Positions 8,581 to 17,879 of a stretch of DNA of 64,000 bases are shown piece by piece. Position numbers and translations under genes: made by a program. The DNA is from Streptomyces sp. CA-278952 (GTDB lineage: Bacteria > Actinomycetota > Actinomycetes > Streptomycetales > Streptomycetaceae): contig NZ_CP112880.1 in NCBI RefSeq assembly GCF_028747205.1, positions 1,612,001 through 1,676,000 on the forward strand, read 5' to 3'. The first letter of the stretch is position 1. Each line of letters opens with the position of its first letter. The notes beneath the pieces were generated by a model. It saw only the letters and a program-made list of their open reading frames with translations. It was not told the DNA's origin and did not search any database.

Positions 8581-8807
8581 GGTTCTGCTCCTTCGTCCGG
8601 TGCTCCCCGGTGCTCCCCCGAGTGATGCTTCGACTCTATGGGGAGGCACTGACAACGCCGTTGGGCCGACGACCGCCCGCCGCGCGAGGTCCCGCGGGAC
8701 CCCCCGGGGCCCCGCGAACAGCCCCCGGGCCGAGCGCTGTAATGCCCGAGTAACGGCCCCTGTCTAGCGTCCGGACTCCCCCGTACCGTCCCTGGAGGAG
8801 CACCCCG

Positions 8808-11414
8808 ATGCACCTGTCCCGACCGCCCTGGCGCAGAAGCGCCGGCTGGGTGGCGACCGCCTTCACCGCCACCGCCCTGCTGACCGCGACACCACCCGCC
8901 GCCGCCGCGACGGACACCGTCCCCCCGGTGGCGTCCGCGAAAGTCGAACCCGCGCTCACCGCGGCCGTGGCCGAGAGCGGCGAGGAGTCCTTCTACGTCG
9001 TCCTGAAGGACCGGGCCGACCTGTCCGCCGCCCGGAAGCAGAAGACGCACGCGGCCAAGGCCAACGCAGCGTTCGAGGAGCTTCGGGCGAAGGCCGCGGA
9101 CGCCCGGGCCCCGCTCAAGGCCTTCCTCGACCGGAAGAAGGCCGGCCACCAGGGCTTCTGGATCGCGAACACCATCCGGGTCACCGGTGACCAGAAGCTC
9201 ATCGGCGAGCTGGCGAAGCGCTCGGACGTCGCCCGGATCGTCAAGGAGCGGCACTACAAGCTCGACGACGTCGAGACGGCCGGGGAAAAGGCCACCCCCT
9301 CCCGGCCGAACGCGGACGGCGGCGACAGGGACGGCGTCAACGCGGACGGCAGCGACGCCGACGGGACCGGCGCACCCGAGTGGGGCGTCGCCGACATCAA
9401 GGCCGATCAGGTCTGGAAGCAGTACGACGAGCGCGGCGAAGGCGTCGTCATCGCCAACATCGACTCGGGCGTCCAGTACGACCACCCGGACCTCGTCGGC
9501 GGCTACCGCGGCGCCAACGGCGACGGCACCTTCACCCACGACTACAACTGGTACGACCCGAGCGGCCGGTGCGGCACGAGCGGCGTCCCCTGCGACAACA
9601 ACGGCCACGGCACCCACACCATGGGCACCATGGTCGGCGCGAACGGTGTCGGCGTCGCGCCGAACGCCCGCTGGATCGCCGCCAAGGGCTGCGAGTCCAA
9701 CCAGTGCTCGGACGAGTTCCTGCTCAAGGCCGGTCAGTGGATCCTCGCCCCGACCGACCGCGACGGCGAGAACCCCCGCCCCGACCTGGCCCCGAACATC
9801 GTCAACAACTCCTGGGGCGGCGGCGACACGACGTTCTACCAGGACATCGTCGTGGCCTGGAAGTCCGCGGGCATCTTCGAGGCCTTCGCGGCCGGCAACG
9901 ACGGTGACGGCACCACCTGTTCCACCGCGCACGCCCCCGGCGCGCAGGCGCCCGCCTACGGCGTCGGCGCCTACGACTCCACGGGCGCGATCGCGTCCTT
10001 CTCCGGCTTCGGCCCCTCGCTGGTCGACGGCTCGACCAAGCCGAACATCTCGGCCCCGGGCGTCGACATCCGTTCCACCTGGCCGGGTTCGTCGTACAAG
10101 GTCTCCAACGGTACGTCGATGGCGACGCCGCACGTCGCCGGTGCGGTGGCCCTGCTGTGGTCGGCCGCTCCGTCGCTGATCGGCAGGATCGACGAGACCC
10201 GGGCGCTCCTGGACGAAGGCGCCCTCGACGTCGACGACACGCACTGCGGTGGCACCGCGGGCATGAACAACGTCTGGGGCGAGGGCAGGCTCGACATCCT
10301 CGCCTCGGTCGACAGGGCCCCGCACACCGCGGGCACCGTCAGCGGCACGGTCACCGACCGGGCCACCGGCGCCGCACTGTCCGGCGTCACCGTCCACGCC
10401 GACAGCGCCACCACCGGCACCCGCACCGTCGTCACGGGCCCCGACGGCACGTACCGCCTGTCGCTGACCCCGGGCGCCTACGACTTCACCTTCACCGCCT
10501 ACGGCTACGCGGCCGGTTCGGCGAACGCCGTCGAGGTGGTCGGCAACCAGGACCTGACCCGTGACATCCCGCTGGCCGCGGTCGCCTCGCACCAGGTCAC
10601 GGGCACCGTCCTCGACGTCACCGGCAAGCCCCTCGCCGGCGCGACCGTCGGCATGACGGGCGTTCCCGTCCCCGCCGTCACCACGAACGCCACGGGCAGG
10701 TACACCCTGCCGAAGGTCGCCGAAGGCACCTACGGCCTGACGGTGAAGCCCGCCGAGCCGACGCTGTGCAACGGCGCCTACACCGGCTCCGCCACCGTCG
10801 CCGCCGCCGACCTCACCAAGAACGTCCAGGTCCCGGCCCGCACCGACGCCTCCGGCAACAGCTGCGCCCCGGGAACGTACTCCTGGATCGCCGGCTCCAA
10901 GAAGGTGGCCCTGAGCGGCGACGAGGACGCCACGACGATCTCGCTGCCCTTCGCCGTGAAGCACTACGGGGTCTCGTACTCCACCGCTTCGGTCACCACC
11001 AACGGCATGGTGAACTTCCTGGCGCCGCGCGTCGGCGACTACGCCAACACCGCGCTGCCCACGGTGAACAACCCCAACGGGTTCATCGCCCCGCTCTGGG
11101 ACGACCTGACGCTCGACAAGAAGTCGTCGGTGCAGACCACCACCACCGGCGCCGAGGGGTCGCGCCTGTTCGCCATCGTCTGGAACAACGCCGCCTACGC
11201 GACCGGCACCCCCGGCCGCGCCACCTTCGAGGTCGTCTTCGACGAGGCCACCGGAGCCGTGACCCTCCAGTACAAGTCGGTCGCGGACCGGGGCGCGGGC
11301 GCCACCGTCGGCATCCAGAACCAGGCCGGCACCGACGCCCTCCCGTACTCCTTCGACCAGCCGGTCGTCACCGACGGTTCGGCCATCCGCTTCACCCAGG
11401 GAGCCAAGCGATGA
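8808..11414 (+). CDS. Secreted S8 (subtilisin-like) protease with CarboxypepD_reg-like domains
   Basis: The protein has 868 residues. A signal peptide (about 1-34) precedes an I9-type propeptide region (about 58-155). The catalytic triad is Asp219 (IDSGV), His267 (NGHGTH) and Ser437 (NGTSMATPHVAG), with oxyanion Asn364 (AAGND). After about residue 505 come two carboxypeptidase-regulatory-like beta domains (GTVSGTVTDRATGAALSGVT and GTVLDVTGKPLAGATVGM) and a C-terminal beta-sandwich. GGAGGA lies 7-12 bases before the ATG. The stop overlaps the next start (ATGA), so protease and propeller protein are coupled. It is probably an extracellular nutrient protease. Confidence 0.95.
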   Translation: MHLSRPPWRRSAGWVATAFTATALLTATPPAAAATDTVPPVASAKVEPALTAAVAESGEESFYVVLKDRADLSAARKQKTHAAKANAAFEELRAKAADARAPLKAFLDRKKAGHQGFWIANTIRVTGDQKLIGELAKRSDVARIVKERHYKLDDVETAGEKATPSRPNADGGDRDGVNADGSDADGTGAPEWGVADIKADQVWKQYDERGEGVVIANIDSGVQYDHPDLVGGYRGANGDGTFTHDYNWYDPSGRCGTSGVPCDNNGHGTHTMGTMVGANGVGVAPNARWIAAKGCESNQCSDEFLLKAGQWILAPTDRDGENPRPDLAPNIVNNSWGGGDTTFYQDIVVAWKSAGIFEAFAAGNDGDGTTCSTAHAPGAQAPAYGVGAYDSTGAIASFSGFGPSLVDGSTKPNISAPGVDIRSTWPGSSYKVSNGTSMATPHVAGAVALLWSAAPSLIGRIDETRALLDEGALDVDDTHCGGTAGMNNVWGEGRLDILASVDRAPHTAGTVSGTVTDRATGAALSGVTVHADSATTGTRTVVTGPDGTYRLSLTPGAYDFTFTAYGYAAGSANAVEVVGNQDLTRDIPLAAVASHQVTGTVLDVTGKPLAGATVGMTGVPVPAVTTNATGRYTLPKVAEGTYGLTVKPAEPTLCNGAYTGSATVAAADLTKNVQVPARTDASGNSCAPGTYSWIAGSKKVALSGDEDATTISLPFAVKHYGVSYSTASVTTNGMVNFLAPRVGDYANTALPTVNNPNGFIAPLWDDLTLDKKSSVQTTTTGAEGSRLFAIVWNNAAYATGTPGRATFEVVFDEATGAVTLQYKSVADRGAGATVGIQNQAGTDALPYSFDQPVVTDGSAIRFTQGAKR

Positions 11415-14353
11415 GAGCCACCCCTTCCCGGCGGGGCCTCCGCCTCGCCGCCGCCCTGGTCGCGGCCGGCCTGGGCGTCGGCGCCGCCCCGGGCGCCATG
11501 GCCGCCGACGACAGCGGCTCGGCGATGAAGCTGACCAGCGCCGAGGCGAAGACCCTGGCCGCACGCGCCACGCTCGACCCGTACGCCGACGCCGACAAGG
11601 CCCGAGTCAGCCCCGAGGCCGAGGACGCGCCCGCGACGCCCGGCAGCGTGGCCAGCCCCACGGCCGGAGGCACCGGAGCCCGCAGCGGCACGGCCGCCGA
11701 CGCGCCCGCACGCGTCACCTTCACCGGCGCGTCCACGCTGGAAGGCGTACGCGGCATGGGCGCGACCGTGCCCGTCGGCAGGAAGGGCGACTACCTCACC
11801 GTCCACAGCCTCGGCACCGTGCAGCGCCACGCCGCCGACGGCAGCGCGGTGTGGGAGCGCACCAACACGTCCCTGTACGCGGACTGGAAGGTCACACCGC
11901 AGCGGCCCTGGCAGACCGAGCCGTACCCGGCCCGCATCCTGATGGGCTACAACGCCGTCTCGCCCTTCGCCCCCACCTCCGACTCGGGCTTCTCCACCGG
12001 CGACCTGACCGGCGACGGCGTCGAGGACCTGGCCTTCTCGGCGAGTGTCGGCATCACGCCCTACCGGCCGTTCACCTCGCCCGGTTCGAAGCTGCCCAAC
12101 GGTACGTTCGTGACGGTGCTCGACGGCGCCACCGGCAGGACCCTGTGGTCGAAGCTGTACGACTACGCCTCGATGGTCAAGATCGTCGACTCCACCCTGC
12201 TCGTGGCCGACGCGCCGCGCATGAACATGAACTCCCCGGCCGCCGACACCGCGAGGCTGACCGGGACCCGGTTCTCGTACGCGGGCGGCGCGCTGACGCC
12301 GTCGGCGACCTGGACGTACGACACCGGGACGACCGCGTACGCCAACTGGGGCGACCTCCAGGGCCTCGGCAAGGGCAGGGTCGCCGTCTCCTGGGACCTG
12401 GCCGGGACCAGCGGCGCCGACGGCCGGGGCCGCACCCTCGTCCTCCACACGGCGGACGGCTCCGTCGCCTGGGGGACCGACAGCATGCTCTACAGCCGGC
12501 AGTTGCGGGTGGACGCCGGCCGCAAGCGGATCGTCGCCGTCGAGCAGTCCGACGCCACCGACGGGGTGCACTACGAGATCGCGGCCTATGACCTGAGGAC
12601 CGGGCGGCGCACGACCCTGGACAACCGGATCAACGTGGTGCCCACCGCACTGACCGTCGGCGAGCTGACGGCCAAGGAGGGCGACGAGTACGCGGTGGCC
12701 GAGTCCTCCCTGGACAACAACCTGTACGTCAACGCGGCCACCGTCCGGGTGCTCGACGGCAACGACCCGGGCAAGGCGCTCTGGTCGAACACGGTCAAGC
12801 GCGACCCCGGCAACTCCTCCGACGGAGCGAGCGTCTGGCGTCTGCACATGGCGGGCGGCAAGCTCGTCACCACGGGTCAGGACGACCGTCACGCCCATGG
12901 GGCGCAGAACGTCAGCGGTGGCCGCCTCGCCTCGCTGACCGTGTTCTCCCGCAAGGGCGAGATCGCCTGGCAGGAGAAGGGCATCGCCGCAGCGCCGATG
13001 TACCAGGACGTCTTCGACGACGCCCGGGGCACCCACGTGCGGATCGTCGACCAGAGCCAGAACATCCGCACGTACAGGCTGGGCAACGGCAAGCAGGAGA
13101 AGCAGACGCCGCTGCGGGGCGACCTCTCCTACGCGAAGGCCGCCGACCTGAACAGGGACGGCCGGTCCGACGTCGTCATGGGCGGTTCGTCGAACGGCGT
13201 GTGGGCCTACTCCGGCCCCTCCCTCACCACCGGAAAGCCCAAGGAGCTGTGGCGGGCCACCGTGCCCGGCGCGGTGCACGGCATCGAGACCGGTGACGTC
13301 GACGGCGACGGCAGGCCCGAGATCGTCGTCGCCGCCGACTCGGCGGTCGTCGTCCTGAACGGCAGGACCGGGAAGACGCTCGCCACCATCGACGGCGGCG
13401 GCCGGTTCGTCCATTCGGCCCGGCTGGCCGACCTCGACGGCGACGGCGAGCTGGACATTCTCGTACCCACGGACACGCTGGACGCCTACCGCGGCGACGG
13501 CCGCCGGATGTGGTCCTACAAGGCTCCCGAGGATCTGGGACCCGTCGTGTTCTCCGACCCGTCCATCGCCGACGGCCGGGTCCACACCTCGTACTCCAAG
13601 GCGGGCTCGCTCGACCTGGCCGACCCCGCGGCGACCGCCCTCGCCCTGAACGCCCGGACGGGCAAGGCCGCCTGGAGCCTCGCACCGAAGGCCCCGGCGG
13701 CGTCGAGCGACGGCGTCATCCACGCCGCCCTCACCCGCAACGGAACCTTCGCTTCCCCGGAGATCCCGTACGCCGACGGCCACGCGGTCGTCTACATGTG
13801 GAGCATCGTCGCGCAGGCCGGAGCCGGCTCCACCGACGCCGTCAGCCCCCACAACTACCTGGAGATCCGCGACGGCCGCACCGGTGAGCTGGTGCACTCC
13901 ACGACCGCCGGCGGACTGTGGACGCACGGCGAGTTCTTCACCGACGCCGGAATCCTGTACCAGGCGGGCACCTCCTCCTACCGCCGCTTCAGCGGCGAGG
14001 GCGAGGACGACGCCACGGTGTTCGTCATCCCGCAGTCCTACAACGGCCGCTTCGCGACCGGCCCCGGCGGCCGCAAGCTCCTCATCGGCGGCGTCGAGGG
14101 AGGCGTCCACGCCTGGGACGGGAACACCGTGTTCGACAACTCCGGCGGCTACGCCAACGGCGTCGGCAGCAGCGGCCCCCTCACCGGCGGCCGCAACTTC
14201 CTCGCCGCCGACCTCGACGGCGACGGAACCGACGAGGTGCTCTCCCTCAACGGCGACGACTACGGCCTGGACCGGATCGCCGAGAACCTCGGCGGCCGTT
14301 ACCTGGTCCAGGACAACGGCGTCCACCAAGTGACCACGTTCACCCTCTCCTGA
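11411..14353 (+). CDS. Secreted FG-GAP/VCBS beta-propeller protein
   Basis: The protein has 980 residues with a signal peptide (about 1-31, cleavage after AMA). Calcium-binding propeller repeats are visible: DLTGDGVEDLAF, DLNRDGRSDVVMGG, DVDGDGRPEIVVAAD, DLDGDGELDIL and DLDGDGTDEVLSL. Other segments (VWERTNTSLY, LWSKLYDY, AWSLAPK) resemble PQQ-type blades. No catalytic residues are evident; it is more likely a binding or scaffold partner of the coupled subtilase. A strong hairpin follows the stop. Confidence 0.88.
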   Translation: MRATPSRRGLRLAAALVAAGLGVGAAPGAMAADDSGSAMKLTSAEAKTLAARATLDPYADADKARVSPEAEDAPATPGSVASPTAGGTGARSGTAADAPARVTFTGASTLEGVRGMGATVPVGRKGDYLTVHSLGTVQRHAADGSAVWERTNTSLYADWKVTPQRPWQTEPYPARILMGYNAVSPFAPTSDSGFSTGDLTGDGVEDLAFSASVGITPYRPFTSPGSKLPNGTFVTVLDGATGRTLWSKLYDYASMVKIVDSTLLVADAPRMNMNSPAADTARLTGTRFSYAGGALTPSATWTYDTGTTAYANWGDLQGLGKGRVAVSWDLAGTSGADGRGRTLVLHTADGSVAWGTDSMLYSRQLRVDAGRKRIVAVEQSDATDGVHYEIAAYDLRTGRRTTLDNRINVVPTALTVGELTAKEGDEYAVAESSLDNNLYVNAATVRVLDGNDPGKALWSNTVKRDPGNSSDGASVWRLHMAGGKLVTTGQDDRHAHGAQNVSGGRLASLTVFSRKGEIAWQEKGIAAAPMYQDVFDDARGTHVRIVDQSQNIRTYRLGNGKQEKQTPLRGDLSYAKAADLNRDGRSDVVMGGSSNGVWAYSGPSLTTGKPKELWRATVPGAVHGIETGDVDGDGRPEIVVAADSAVVVLNGRTGKTLATIDGGGRFVHSARLADLDGDGELDILVPTDTLDAYRGDGRRMWSYKAPEDLGPVVFSDPSIADGRVHTSYSKAGSLDLADPAATALALNARTGKAAWSLAPKAPAASSDGVIHAALTRNGTFASPEIPYADGHAVVYMWSIVAQAGAGSTDAVSPHNYLEIRDGRTGELVHSTTAGGLWTHGEFFTDAGILYQAGTSSYRRFSGEGEDDATVFVIPQSYNGRFATGPGGRKLLIGGVEGGVHAWDGNTVFDNSGGYANGVGSSGPLTGGRNFLAADLDGDGTDEVLSLNGDDYGLDRIAENLGGRYLVQDNGVHQVTTFTLS

Positions 14354-14375
14354 TCCCTTCCCGACCCCGTTGCCA

Positions 14376-14406
14376 CGGCCCCCCGGTGCCTCGCCCCGGG
14401 GGGCCG
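14376..14406 (+). terminator. Stem-loop after the protease/propeller operon
   Basis: A perfect 11-base inverted repeat CGGCCCCCCGG / CCGGGGGGCCG with a 9-base loop lies 22 bases after the stop, between this operon and the SARP-type gene. Confidence 0.75.
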
Positions 14407-14433
14407 CGGCGCGTTCGATTACAGTGCGCCTTC

Positions 14434-17400
14434 ATGAAGAACGGGCAACCACCGGCGGGCGACGCCTCCGCCGCACCACTGCTCCGCCTGCGTCTTCTCG
14501 GTGGCTTCCGCGCCACGCGTGACAGCGGTCCCGCACTCCCCGAGCGCTGGCCGAGGCCGGGTGCCCGCGCCCTGGTGAAGCTCCTCGCCGTCGTCCCCGG
14601 GCACCGCCTCCACCGCGAACAGGCCATGGACGTCTGCTGGCCCGACGCCGACCCCCAGGCAGCCGCGGGCAGTCTGCGCGTCGCCCTGCACGCCGCCCGC
14701 CACGCCCTGGAACCGGAGCTGGCGCCCCGCGCCGCATCCTCCTACCTCGTCTCCGACGGGGCGTTCCTCCTCCTCGCCCCGGCGACCGTACAAATCGACG
14801 CCGACGACGCCGAGGCGGCGGGCCGGGCCGCCCTCGCCTCCGGGCGCAGGGACGACCTGTCCCGCGCGCTGGACCTGCTGGACGGCGAGGTGCTGCCGGA
14901 GGACCGCTTCGCGGCCTGGGCCGGCGGCCGGCGCGCACAACTCGCGCATCTGCGCGAACAGTTGCTGCTCCGGCTCGCCGAGCTCCACCTGGAGCGGGGC
15001 GCCGCCGCCGAGGCGGCGGCCGTCGCCGAACGGATCCTCGCGGTCAGCCCGGCCGAGGAGCTGGCCCACCGCGTCCTCATCGACGCCTGGCTGCGGCAGG
15101 GGCTGCGCCGCCGGGCCGTGCACCAGTACCACCTGTGCCGCGAAGCACTCGACGCGGAGCTCGGCGTACGCCCCGGGCCGGAGACCGAACGGCTGCACCG
15201 GGCGGCGCTGGCCGCCGCCCCGGCGCCGCTGCCCGCTCCCCCGCTGCCCGCGCCGCTGCGGGCGGCCCGGGGCGCGCTGCCGCTCCGGGGCCGCGACGAC
15301 GCGCTCGCGCGGCTCCTCGCCACGGACGGCCCGCTGGTCACGCTGGTCACGGGGGAGGCCGGGGTGGGCAAGACCCGGCTGGTGGGCGAGGCCGCGCGGC
15401 GAGCCACCTCCGCCGGCACGGCCGTGCTGTGGGGAGGCGGCCAGGACGCGGAGGGGCACACGCCGTACGGGGTGTTCGCGGAGGCGCTCGACGGGTGGCT
15501 GGCCGAGCACGACGCCGGCGCACGGGCCCGGGTCGGCGCGGAACACCCGGAGCTGGCCTCGTTCCTGCCCTCCCTCGGGCGGGTGGGCGTCGCCGGCCGG
15601 CGCAGCCCGGAGGAGGAGCGCGACCGGCTGTTCCGGGCGAGCACGGCGCTCCTGGGCGATCTGGCCGCCCGGTGCCCGGTGCTGATGGTCCTCGACGATC
15701 TCCACGCCGCGGACGCCGGCTCGTTCCAGCTGCTCGGCCACCTCGCCCGGCGGGCCAGGGACCAGGGGGCGGCGCTGCGTTTTCTGGTGACGTACCGCGA
15801 GGAGGAGCTCCCCGACGGCGATGTGCGCCGCTCGGTCCTGGCGTCCCTCCTCCGTCAGCACCTGGCCGTACGGGAGGTGCTGGGGCGGCTCGACGAGGAC
15901 GCGTGCCGGGCCGTGGTGCGCGACGCCACCCAGGACGCCCCGGACGCCGGGCACGGCCGACGGGTCTGGGAACTCTCCCTGGGAAACCCGCTGTTCGCCC
16001 TGGAGCTGGCCCGCGGCCTGGCCGAGGGCGGCACCACCGGCCCCGTCCGCGCTCCCGAGGGGGTGCGGGAGCTGGTGGCCGAGCGGCTCGTGCGGCTCGA
16101 CCCGGACACTCGCCGGATCGTCGAGGCGCTGTCGGTGGCCGGCGGGGACGCCGCCCTGTCCGAACTGCTCGACGTCGCCGAGCACGGGCTGTACCCGCCG
16201 CTGTCGGGCGCCGCCGCTGCCGCCGCCCTGGAGCGGGCCATCGCCGCGTCGGTCGTCGAGGAACGGCAGGTCGTCGTGGCCGGGCGGTCCGAGGCGGGGA
16301 CGGCGTTCCGGCATCCGCTGGTCCGGATGACCTGCTACGAGCAGCTGACCGCGGTCCGCCGCAGGCAGCTGCACACCGCGTTCGCGCAGGCGGTGCAGCG
16401 GCGGCGGCCCGACGCCGTCGACGCCCTCGCCTCCCACTTCGCGCGCGCCGACGATCCGCGTGCGGCCGAGTACCTGCGCAGGGCGGCCGAGCGGGCCGCC
16501 GCCCTGTACGCCAACGACACCGCCGACCGCTACTACCGCGACCTGGTGGCGCGGCTGGACGTGGACGCGGCGCGCGCCCGGCTGGCGCACGCCCAGGTGC
16601 TGCGGCGCATGGGGCACTTCGAGCAGGCGGCCGACGCGGTGCGGCTGGCGCTGGCCGAGTTCGAGCGGCGCGGCGCCCATGACGACGCGGTACTCGCGGC
16701 AGCCCTGCTCGCCGAGACGCTGGTGAAGACGAGCGCCCCCGCTTCCGGCCGCCGGACGCTGCGGGACCACCCGGTGACCGCGGACACCGCGCCGGAACCG
16801 GCCGCGTGCCACTTCCTCGCCCTCTCCCTCATCCGCTGTGTCCAGGGGCGCTACCCGGCGGGGGCCGAGGCCGCCGGGCACGCCCTGTCGGCGGCGCGGG
16901 ACGTGCCGGGGACGCGGGGGCAGGGGCTGGTGGCCCGCGCCTTCGCCCTGCGGGCCACGAACCTCGGGCTCGCGGGGCGGTTCGCCCAGGCGCGCGAGGC
17001 GGGCGACCTGGCGCTGGAGCCGGCCGAGGCGTACGGCGATCCGACGCTGCTCGGCTCGGTCCTGTCGACGCTGCGGGAGAACGCGCGGCGGGCGGGCCGG
17101 TTGCACGAGGCCGTCGGGATCGGGACCCGAGCGCTCGGCCTGGCGGAGCGGTCCGGTGATCCGACGGCCGCCGCGTTCGAGCGGACGAACCTCGCCGAAC
17201 TGTGGCTGCTGCTCGAAGAGCCCGGGCCGGCGAGGGCCCTCGCCGAAGAGGCCGTGGCCGGTGCGGAGGCGTACGACGCCTGGTGTCTCCCGTACACGCT
17301 CGCGACGCTGGCGCGGGTACGGGTGCATCGGGGCGAGAGCGCCGAGGCGACCGGTCTGCTGGAGCGCGCGGCACGGGTGGCCGCCTCACTCGGGGACCGG

Positions 17401-17775
17401 CAGGCGGAGCACGAGGTGCGCACGGCCCGCGCCGAACTGGCCCTGTACGCACACCGTCCGGGTGACGCGCTGCGCGCCCTGGACGGCCACACCGGCGACG
17501 CGCCGGTGCTGGTGGCCTGGGCGGAGCTTCTGTCGGGGCGGGCCGGCACGGCGTTGCGGCTCGCCCGTGCCGAGGTCGCACGGGCGGAGCGCACCGGGGA
17601 GCATCTGGCCGAGGTGGAGGCCCGTATCGCGGTGGCGACATCGTTGTCCCGGCTGGCCCGGGCACCGGAGGGCGCGCGGGAGCTGGCCCGGGCCGAGGCG
17701 CTGGCCGGGGCGCTGCCGTACCCGGCGGGGACGCGCCGGGCGGCATGGGCGCGGGTGTTGCCGCGCGCGGCGTAG
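14434..17775 (+). CDS. SARP-type regulator with AAA ATPase and TPR regions
   Basis: The protein has 1113 residues. The N-terminal part (about 16-110) is an OmpR-like winged helix (LRLRLLGGFRATRD, DPQAAAGSLRVALHAAR), followed by the bacterial transcriptional activation domain (about 115-260). The ATPase has Walker A at 307-314 (GEAGVGKT) and Walker B LMVLDDLHAAD about 419-429. The C-terminal 500 residues are helical TPR-like repeats. No LuxR HTH closes the protein, so DNA binding is N-terminal. TACAGT 9 bases before the ATG suggests a leaderless transcript. SARPs usually activate secondary-metabolite or protease genes, but no biosynthetic cluster adjoins. Confidence 0.9.
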   Translation: MKNGQPPAGDASAAPLLRLRLLGGFRATRDSGPALPERWPRPGARALVKLLAVVPGHRLHREQAMDVCWPDADPQAAAGSLRVALHAARHALEPELAPRAASSYLVSDGAFLLLAPATVQIDADDAEAAGRAALASGRRDDLSRALDLLDGEVLPEDRFAAWAGGRRAQLAHLREQLLLRLAELHLERGAAAEAAAVAERILAVSPAEELAHRVLIDAWLRQGLRRRAVHQYHLCREALDAELGVRPGPETERLHRAALAAAPAPLPAPPLPAPLRAARGALPLRGRDDALARLLATDGPLVTLVTGEAGVGKTRLVGEAARRATSAGTAVLWGGGQDAEGHTPYGVFAEALDGWLAEHDAGARARVGAEHPELASFLPSLGRVGVAGRRSPEEERDRLFRASTALLGDLAARCPVLMVLDDLHAADAGSFQLLGHLARRARDQGAALRFLVTYREEELPDGDVRRSVLASLLRQHLAVREVLGRLDEDACRAVVRDATQDAPDAGHGRRVWELSLGNPLFALELARGLAEGGTTGPVRAPEGVRELVAERLVRLDPDTRRIVEALSVAGGDAALSELLDVAEHGLYPPLSGAAAAAALERAIAASVVEERQVVVAGRSEAGTAFRHPLVRMTCYEQLTAVRRRQLHTAFAQAVQRRRPDAVDALASHFARADDPRAAEYLRRAAERAAALYANDTADRYYRDLVARLDVDAARARLAHAQVLRRMGHFEQAADAVRLALAEFERRGAHDDAVLAAALLAETLVKTSAPASGRRTLRDHPVTADTAPEPAACHFLALSLIRCVQGRYPAGAEAAGHALSAARDVPGTRGQGLVARAFALRATNLGLAGRFAQAREAGDLALEPAEAYGDPTLLGSVLSTLRENARRAGRLHEAVGIGTRALGLAERSGDPTAAAFERTNLAELWLLLEEPGPARALAEEAVAGAEAYDAWCLPYTLATLARVRVHRGESAEATGLLERAARVAASLGDRQAEHEVRTARAELALYAHRPGDALRALDGHTGDAPVLVAWAELLSGRAGTALRLARAEVARAERTGEHLAEVEARIAVATSLSRLARAPEGARELARAEALAGALPYPAGTRRAAWARVLPRAA

Positions 17776-17795
17776 GCGCCGTCGGGCCCGGGCCG

Positions 17796-17858
17796 GTGCC
17801 CCCGGGGTCGTGGGGGCACGGCCGAGCCGGGGCCGGCGCCGATGGCGCCGACCCCGGC
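17796..17858. terminator. Two stem-loops between convergent genes
   Basis: The first hairpin is GTGCCCCC (17796-17803) with GGGGGCAC (17812-17819). The second has 15-base arms (17826-17840 and 17844-17858) with one mismatch and a GAT loop. They lie between the stops of the SARP-type gene and the collagenase and probably form a bidirectional terminator. Confidence 0.7.
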
Positions 17859-17879
17859 CGGAGGGGGTGAAGCGGCTGG

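Noticed and set aside
11195..14329. A 1044-codon open frame opposite the propeller gene
   Set aside because: It is rich in Val, Gly, Ala, Arg and Asp in shadow patterns and has no recognisable domain; the plus strand has clear propeller repeats.
14434..17775. The SARP-type gene as marker of a secondary-metabolite cluster
   Set aside because: No polyketide, peptide synthetase or other biosynthetic genes adjoin it in this window.
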